A DNA stretch of 12,500 bases, taken from Penaeus vannamei (taxonomy: Eukaryota > Arthropoda > Malacostraca > Decapoda > Penaeidae). The DNA is taken from NCBI RefSeq assembly GCF_042767895.1, contig NC_091569.1, positions 14,207,002 to 14,219,501 of the forward strand, in the 5' to 3' direction. The notes beneath the pieces were generated by a model. That model was not told the DNA's origin. It saw nothing but the letters and a program-made list of their open reading frames with translations, and searched no databases. A program made the translations under genes and the position numbers. Positions 8,000-12,500 of this stretch are shown here, in pieces (the stretch's first letter is position 1; every line of letters starts with the position of its first letter).

Positions 8000-8235
8000 C
8001 CCTTGATGGCTCTCGCTTCTCGCCTGAATGACTAAGCTACTTTCCTTGCTTTGGCTTGAGTCTGCTTGATCGAATGGCCAAGATACTAAGTTATATTTCT
8101 TACTCGTTCTTGGTTGGTTTTGCTTGCTACTTTGCTATTTTTTCTTGCTTGCCTTGGATTGCTTTTGCTTGCTTTTACTTGCCAATGTTTGCTCTCGCTT
8201 GCTTGCATTTCGTGTTTCTCCCCAATACGAAACCG
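8000..8235. repeat. Diverged TTGC/CTTG-rich stretch
   Basis: Words GCTTGC, TTGCTT and CTTGCC recur many times without a fixed period; a cleaner short run of the same unit occurs at 7207-7232. It is probably a decayed tetranucleotide array. One frame, ATG at 8074 to TGA at 8239-8241 (55 codons), is open and almost wholly hydrophobic, but that follows from repeated Leu-Ala-Cys-Phe codons, so I do not call it a gene. Confidence 0.5.
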
Positions 8236-8241
8236 GTTTGA

Positions 8242-8626
8242 TCTGAGTGAAATTTCCCCTCGTGTACGGGCGTTCGTGTGTAAAAAATGAAGAAAAAATA
8301 CAAACACGTAGGAGAGAAAAAAACGCACACGAAAGAACTAGAAAAAAATCAAAAGCAAATAATTATCTTTAAAAATCTTTTTGTGACATGACATCTTTTT
8401 TTTCTCGGTTGCAGTATATTTTTTCCTTCTTTCCTTGCCTCCTTCCAAGACCAAAGACAAGCTACGGAGAAACCAAATCATCCACCTCTCTTTTCTTCAA
8501 CAAAAATAAATACATAAATAAAATAAATTAAAATAAAACAAAACACAGAATAACCCGAGAAATCCTGTTCAACGGAACACTATAACCTCAAGTTTCCAGG
8601 AACCAGAAACTCCTCTGCATCCTCTT
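8242..8626. other. A-rich intergenic DNA, no gene seen
   Basis: Runs of A with AAATAAAT words near 8503-8545 and scattered T runs. No ORF, splice pair or RNA gene was found. AATAAA-like hexamers are present but have no associated gene. Confidence 0.5.
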
Positions 8627-8640
8627 CCCCCCCCCCCCCC
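8627..8640. repeat. C14 homopolymer
   Basis: Fourteen consecutive Cs, just left of the paired CAGCTG motifs. Confidence 0.95.
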
Positions 8641-8650
8641 GGTGTTGTCC

Positions 8651-8668
8651 CAGCTGCAACAACAGCTG
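8651..8668. promoter_or_regulatory. Paired CAGCTG E-boxes
   Basis: Two CAGCTG hexamers (8651-8656 and 8663-8668) start 12 bp apart with CAACAA between. CAGCTG is a known bHLH binding core. No nearby promoter is established, so a regulatory role is inference. Confidence 0.25.
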
Positions 8669-8729
8669 ATGATCAATATCCTCGGTCTTACCTCCCGGCG
8701 AACCGCTACCACACGCCGAAACGGAGCGA

Positions 8730-8930
8730 GATAGGCCTACCCACACGCGAGCCCACCCTGGATGAGGATATTCCTACACCCAGGCCAAAGCTTTGCCGGT
8801 TGACTACACACGAGCAGAGCCTATGCGATAGGCCTCCGAACACACGGGTTACATCGATGTGAAATGGGGACGCAGACACACGAAAATCGGCTCAGACACG
8901 CGCCGTACCTGTGCGAAGTAGGCCTATCGC
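8730..8930. repeat. Dispersed ATAGGCCTA palindromic repeats
   Basis: GATAGGCCTAC at 8730-8740 and GCGATAGGCCT at 8825-8835 are direct, and the reverse complement of both is contained in GTAGGCCTATCGC at 8918-8930. Arms of 11 bases therefore pair across about 80-180 bp. A smaller hairpin, GCCTAT-GCG-ATAGGC, lies at 8819-8833. The segment is CpG-bearing unique DNA. It could be a small inverted-repeat element or part of a dispersed repeat family. Confidence 0.45.
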
Positions 8931-8959
8931 CGGCTGTCTGCACAACCCAGTTTGAGATT

Positions 8960-9500
8960 CTATTGGGAGAGCAAATTTGATTCCGGATGGGGCGGAGAGA
9001 GTGGACTAAAAAACGGAATGTTATATGTTCCATTTAGATGGATTAGAATGCATTTTTTGTGCAATTGCTGCAACCAACGTATATTTCTTTTTCCGAAAAT
9101 CATTTTCTATGTCAATTTTCTAGCAATTTTCGAGGTCACTTTATCAAAGACGAAAAAAAAGTTTTTTCCCTTCCCTTTTATCTTTGCAAAAAAATCCCCC
9201 CCAAAAATTCTCATAAAAGAAACTTCTACATAACCATCCTTGATTTTCCGATATTTTTTCTCGATTACCCATCCTATCAAACGTCTCTCTATCATGAATT
9301 CTCGACATATATATCTTGGATTCTTAGTTGATATAAACGCGATTCCTCATGAGAAAAATCCCTATTCTATTACGTAAAAAATCTCCCTTTTTTGCCGTAA
9401 ACTGCAAAGCAATGTAATCCGAAACCCTCACGGAAGCCTCTGAAATCAGCATGGAAACCCCCTGAATCGAAATCTAATGCGGACTGGGTGGCTATGTGAT
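8960..9500. other. AT-rich intergenic DNA, no gene seen
   Basis: Unique AT-rich sequence. The only frame of note starts at an ATG at 9018 and is open for about 70 codons, but it is Phe/Lys/Ile-rich as expected from the base composition and carries no motif. An isolated TTACGTAA (bZIP-type) palindrome lies at 9370-9377. Confidence 0.5.
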
Positions 9501-9502
9501 TA

Positions 9503-9786
9503 GGGAGAAGGAGGGGGGAGGAAGAGGGGGAGAGGGAGAAGGAGGGGGAGAAGGAGGGAAGGAAGAGGGAGAAGGAGGGAGGGGAGAGGAGGGAGAGGGG
9601 GGAGAAGGAGGGAGAGGGAGGGGAGAAGGAGGGAGAAGGGAGGGGAGGAGGGAGAGGGAGGGGGAGGGGGAGGGGGAGAGAGAGGGGGGAGGGGATGAAG
9701 GAAGGAAAGGGAGAGAGGGAGAAGGAGGGGGAGGGAGACGGGGAAGGAAAGAGGGAGAAGGAGGGGGAGGGAAAGAGAGACAGAGA
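9503..9786. repeat. Polypurine GGGAGAAGGA-rich tract
   Basis: Nearly all purine, built of irregular GGGAGA, GGAGAAG and GGGGGA units. The Gly/Glu/Arg frame is an artefact. It forms the left border of the gene-like segment. Confidence 0.9.
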
Positions 9787-9839
9787 TCGGAGTATTAGGA
9801 GTCGGAGAGGTAAAATTCGGAGTCCTCGTTGGTCGCCAT

Positions 9840-9908
9840 CCTTATCCCCGCAGGATGAACTGGAGGACCAGCTGGGATGATGACCAAGAGGACGAGGACT
9901 TCAGCTGA
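9840..9908 (+). pseudogene. Possible acidic-tail exon fragment, weakly SEM1/DSS1-like
   Basis: After an acceptor-like CCTTATCCCCGCAG, the plus strand reads WDDDQEDEDFS and stops with TGA at about 9906-9908. SEM1/DSS1, the small acidic proteasome-lid and BRCA2-binding protein, has a conserved WDDDNVEDDFS segment. Seven of the eleven residues match in place. In another frame just upstream the sequence reads LEDQ, reminiscent of the family's WEDN, so a +1 shift would be needed. No match was found for the amino-terminal half. The likeness may be chance in GA-rich DNA. If real, this is a broken remnant or a terminal exon. Confidence 0.12.
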
Positions 9909-10092
9909 ACCCGCCTGCAATACGGAGAGGGCTGACTGAAGGAATTCTCGGTTTGCAATCTCTCGTGAACATATGATCCGCAGATTTCGCAATTTGCATG
10001 CAACGCCTCCTCAACCGTTACTTCAATTGCACAGAGATCCGACGCTCGTTGCAAGAACAGAAAGGAAGGCGGAGAGGTGTGTTGCAGAGCAG
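9842..10092 (-). other. Candidate minus-strand exon
   Basis: On the minus strand a T11 run and CTCCGCCGCACCAG form a strong acceptor-like signal, with its AG at 10094-10093. From 10092 the frame stays open to a TAA at 9844-9842 and contains segments that look more protein-like than their surroundings, such as DLCAIEVTVEEALHANCEIC (a Cys-x-x-Cys pair) and SYVHERLQTENS. No ATG lies in the frame, so it would need an upstream exon; the donor-like site at 10328 is a frame-compatible partner. An octamer ATTTGCAT lies at 9992-9999. I recognise no family. The alternatives are untranslated exon or chance. Confidence 0.18.
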
Positions 10093-10326
10093 CTGGTGCG
10101 GCGGAGAAAAAAAAAAATACAAGGGGGAACTGCGTCACAACACGGGACACTGGAGGGAGCGACGTCCCCCTCCCTCCCTCCCTTCCCCTCAGCCTAAAAA
10201 AATACCCTTGGTGAAGTGTCCCTTTCCCCGAGCCCCCCTCCCTGGCCTTCCGGATTCCCCGTCGGGCAAAGCAAAGGGCTCGTCGGGCTGAGGGCGAGAG
10301 GCGGTGGGCGCGGCTGGAGTATACTC

Positions 10327-10328
10327 AC
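10327..10328 (-). other. Candidate splice donor (minus strand)
   Basis: The minus strand reads CTCGGC|GTGAGTAT, a close fit to the intron side of the donor consensus (GTRAGT) although the base before the cut is C, not G. Joined to the acceptor at 10093 it would make a 236-base intron and keep an open frame across the join. The open frame on the upstream side extends back to a TAG near 10476 without an ATG. Confidence 0.2.
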
Positions 10329-10610
10329 GCCGAGGCAAGATGGCTTCCAGGCACCAGCGAGTGATTGATCGGCGACGGAGCTGAGCTGCCCCGGACACTA
10401 CACGAGGAAGGAGGAAGGGCCTCGAAGCTCCAAGTCCTGAGGGCTTTGCTGGCCTAACACCGCTGCCTCCACGCTACACCGCGGCCCGGCCCCATCTCCA
10501 CTAGAACCCGCGCAAAAAATATCCCGGCAGACGGCGACTTGGGTGTACACAGCAAGACGGAACACTCGCCAGAAACACAGTGCCTCTGCCGCGAGCTTCC
10601 AGGCGGACGC

Positions 10611-10618
10611 TGACGTCA
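10611..10618. promoter_or_regulatory. CRE palindrome TGACGTCA
   Basis: A perfect consensus binding site for CREB/ATF bZIP factors within CpG-rich sequence. A second perfect copy lies at 10888-10895. Confidence 0.45.
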
Positions 10619-10884
10619 CCGGCGCCTGCGTCCTGCCACCGCCCACTAGACTTCCAGCGCCTCCCCTCCCCCCCCCCTCTCCTGCTCCTCCTCCGGCAGC
10701 CAACACTACCACCACCACCGCTGCCAACATTCGCACACGGTGCTCCACACGTATTAACCCTTGTTCTGTCATAATCTGTACCGTCCTTTCACTGGGAATA
10801 TGGAAGCTGAAAAACAAAACAAACAAACAAAATAATTTCACCTGCCAATCCCTGAAAAGAAAATATCCGGCAGAAGAGAATGAG

Positions 10885-10913
10885 CTATGACGTCATCGCG
10901 CGTTACGTCATAG
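10885..10913. promoter_or_regulatory. Double CRE in a near-palindrome
   Basis: TGACGTCA at 10888-10895 and TTACGTCA at 10903-10910 are separated by a CpG-only spacer, TCGCGCG. The outer arms CTATGACGT (10885-10893) and ACGTCATAG (10905-10913) are perfect inverted repeats. Two bZIP sites with start points 15 bp apart suggest paired factor binding. Confidence 0.5.
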
Positions 10914-10918
10914 ATATT

Positions 10919-10927
10919 GACCAATGG
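10919..10927 (+). promoter_or_regulatory. CCAAT box
   Basis: GACCAATGG matches the NF-Y consensus RRCCAATSR at every position. It lies 6 bp after the double CRE, a common partner arrangement in animal promoters. Confidence 0.45.
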
Positions 10928-11012
10928 GAGGTCGAATTTGTAGCCATTTCGTTCTCCCGACGAAGATCTAATCCTACACATCGCTGACAGTCGCACTGCA
11001 TGTCCCTCAAAT

Positions 11013-11180
11013 ATGCCTCCCCCCCTCTCAACGCATAACAGAAACCCCGCTGTCAAAATAAGCACAAGATCCGCGAGCCAATATGTTGACAAAACACGAC
11101 CCGAAATCTCCGAAGTGGCAACCCCCCGTCGACCAAACATCGATTGCGGGCTCAACCGTAGCCACGAAAATACAACGGAG
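11013..11180 (+). other. Candidate first coding exon (plus strand)
   Basis: The ATG at 11013 has A at -3. The frame is open for 56 codons, starting MPPPLSTHNRNPAVK, to a donor-like CGGAG|GTGAAT at 11180/11181; without splicing it stops at a TAA 15 bp later. It lies 85 bp downstream of the CCAAT box and about 100 bp downstream of the double CRE, suitable spacing for a 5' exon. An out-of-frame ATG at 11000 opens a 12-codon upstream ORF. The composition is polar and basic with no recognisable domain. It overlaps an opposite-strand candidate, so at most one is likely real. Confidence 0.17.
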
Positions 11181-11405
11181 GTGAATAATAAATAATTTCT
11201 ATTATTAGGGAGAAGCTAAGAGGGGAAGGGAGACAGGGAGGAGGGAGATTTTATGCCCTTTTCGATGCCCTTTTCATTCTTCTCGTCTCCCTGAATGAGA
11301 CGGATTCACACGGACTCGGAGCTTCGGTTTTCGGTTCGGATCCGCCTCGTCGTCGCCCCGGTTCGAATTTCCCTTGCGGAACCCCCTCCCCCCCAGTCTC
11401 CGACC
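11181..11405. other. Unique spacer with a 12-bp duplication
   Basis: An AATAAA hexamer is at 11187-11192, within AT-rich sequence whose AATAATA and TATTATT form a small inverted repeat. ATGCCCTTTTCG is duplicated in tandem at 11253-11276. A TCGG-rich stretch lies at about 11325-11345. No gene was seen. Confidence 0.4.
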
Positions 11406-11409
11406 TCAC

Positions 11410-11464
11410 GTTGTTGTTGTTAGTGCTGCTGTTGTTGTAGTTGCTGTTCTTGTTGTTGTTGTTA
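11410..11464. repeat. Imperfect (TTG)n trinucleotide repeat
   Basis: TTG units interrupted by TAG, CTG and TTC variants. The Val/Leu-rich open frame is an artefact. Confidence 0.85.
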
Positions 11465-11820
11465 GTCTTCGCCTTCTGTTTTTTTTTTCTTTCTATTTCT
11501 TTCTTCTTCCTTTTTCTTCTTCTTTCTCGTCCTCCTTCCCCATATCATTACCTCCTCCATCAACCCTTGTTACACTGCGTTTACCTCCATCCCGGATACG
11601 AAGTTTTTTTTTCTCTATCTCTTTTCTTATCGAATTTTGACTTGTTCGGTCTTCGGTCTTCCGATCCGCCGAACCCAAAGAGAGGACATACTCGTACTTC
11701 TTGTCTTTCCATTCCTTTCTTTCTTTCTTTCTTTTGTTTTTTTACACGACACTCTTCTGTTGTCTGTCTCAACCCACCCACCCCACCGCCCCTTCCCCCA
11801 CCCTCTCTCCCCTCCCTTGT
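11465..11820. repeat. Polypyrimidine tract with (CTTT)5
   Basis: T- and C-rich low-complexity sequence with a clean (CTTT)5 at 11715-11735. It is followed within 20 bp by a long purine tract of opposite bias. Confidence 0.75.
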
Positions 11821-11826
11821 AAGAAA

Positions 11827-11849
11827 GCTGTGATTTGGCTGTGATTTGG
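11827..11849. repeat. 11-bp direct duplication GCTGTGATTTG
   Basis: Two perfect tandem copies (11827-11837 and 11838-11848), exactly at the switch from polypyrimidine to polypurine sequence. Confidence 0.85.
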
Positions 11850-12338
<489 letters not shown>

Positions 12339-12500
12339 AATATTTAAAACAAAAGAAAGGGAAGGGAAGGAAAAAGAAGGAAGGGAAGGGGTAGGAGGAC
12401 GATGGGAAGACTAGATATAAACACGACCATGCCTACACTCTGACGCCTTACACTGGGTATTGATTCAACCAGTCGTCATGCAATGGCAAGTAGGGGGGGA
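12339..12500. other. Purine-rich flank then unique DNA to window end
   Basis: An A/G-rich flank to about 12410, then about 90 bp of ordinary unique sequence running off the window. I see no gene or site in it. Confidence 0.4.

Larger units (their letters stand above)
10200..10760. promoter_or_regulatory. CpG-rich promoter-like segment
   Basis: GC- and CpG-rich unique DNA unlike most of the window. It holds AAGATGGC (10337-10344, a YY1-type core and also an ATG followed by a 14-codon frame), a perfect CRE (10611-10618), a C10 run (10668-10677) able to form a quadruplex on the minus strand, and a short (ACC) run (10707-10719). The open frames on both strands begin at GTG or at a poorly supported ATG (minus, 10772; Ala/Gly-rich, 124 codons) and resemble no family. 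I infer promoter and 5'-untranslated sequence. Confidence 0.3.
10842..11140 (-). other. Candidate first coding exon (minus strand)
   Basis: On the minus strand an ATG at 11140 opens a 99-codon frame that ends at a good donor-like sequence, TTGGCAG|GTGAAA, at 10842/10841; unspliced it stops at TGA two codons on. The predicted peptide starts MFGRRGVATSE and has a hydrophobic segment at residues 20-37 (YWLADLVLILTAGFLLCV), as in a signal anchor. No family is recognised. Against it, the CRE/CCAAT cluster would lie inside the coding sequence, and an open frame of this length is not rare when several frames are searched. Confidence 0.17.

Noticed and set aside
9018..9233. About 70-codon ATG frame in AT-rich DNA
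   Set aside because: Its Phe/Lys/Ile composition mirrors base content, it overlaps another open frame, and no motif or splice context supports it.
10340..10384. 14-codon plus-strand frame at AAGATGGC
   Set aside because: Too short, with no good donor before the stop. It is better read as a YY1-type element or an upstream ORF.
10398..10772. 124-codon minus-strand frame, Ala/Gly/Val-rich
   Set aside because: It is GC-driven composition around a C10/(ACC) stretch with no family resemblance. It stops before the best nearby donor and overlaps likely promoter sequence.
11358..11385. GGTTCGAAT, resembling a tRNA B box
   Set aside because: The flanking bases do not pair into a T-stem, and no A box or acceptor stem is present at a suitable distance upstream.

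Overview
The window looks like nuclear DNA of an animal whose genome is extremely rich in simple repeats. A decapod crustacean, most likely a penaeid shrimp, is my best guess. The guess rests on the mass and mixture of (GA)n, (GGGA)n, (TAA)n, (CA)n and GATA/CTAT-type arrays, for which penaeid genomes are known, and on the lack of any prokaryotic gene organisation. No complete protein-coding gene, tRNA, rRNA, CRISPR array or transposase/reverse transcriptase gene could be supported. Nearly all long open frames are artefacts of stop-free purine/pyrimidine tracts: they translate to Ser-Leu, Ser-Pro, Arg-Glu or Gly-Arg-Glu repeats.

Layout. 1-420: degenerate region rich in CAGTGA. 620-880: GA-rich tract. 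881-2370: A-rich, gene-free DNA with a (TAA)27 microsatellite at 1468-1566. 2371-2480: small GC-rich island. 2481-3475: purine-rich minisatellite with a 43-bp unit (14 + 29) and a 175-bp higher-order period. 3550-3727: AC, GGGA, 8-bp and (GA)35 arrays. 4061-4327: facing (GT)n and (CA)n arrays. 4331-4349: hairpin. 4404-4431: G-quadruplex motif. 4440-5790: polypurine block interrupted at 4985-5180 by a CpG-rich unique island. 5823-6345: complex CTAT/CTAC array with 51-bp and 28-bp internal duplications. 6392-6521: (AG)65, followed by a GC palindrome and more polypurine to a strong G-quadruplex motif at 7021-7056. 7057-7261: CpG-rich unique DNA with a 40-codon membrane-type small ORF. 7262-9500: mostly AT- or pyrimidine-rich intergenic DNA with a TTGC-rich stretch, repeated AGGCCTA palindromes and a pair of CAGCTG E-boxes. 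9503-9786: polypurine. 9800-11195: the most gene-like part. 11400-12420: a pyrimidine tract that switches to a purine tract ending in (AG)40.

The 9800-11195 segment is GC/CpG-richer and carries three CRE-type sites, a consensus CCAAT box, an AAGATGGC element and several good splice-signal look-alikes. Open stretches on both strands end at plausible donors. I read it as a probable promoter/5'-exon region, perhaps bidirectional, but the sequence alone does not fix strand or gene. No genes could be shown to work together. The most notable items are the CRE/CCAAT cluster, the nested minisatellite, and the two small candidate exons or ORFs next to G-rich tracts.
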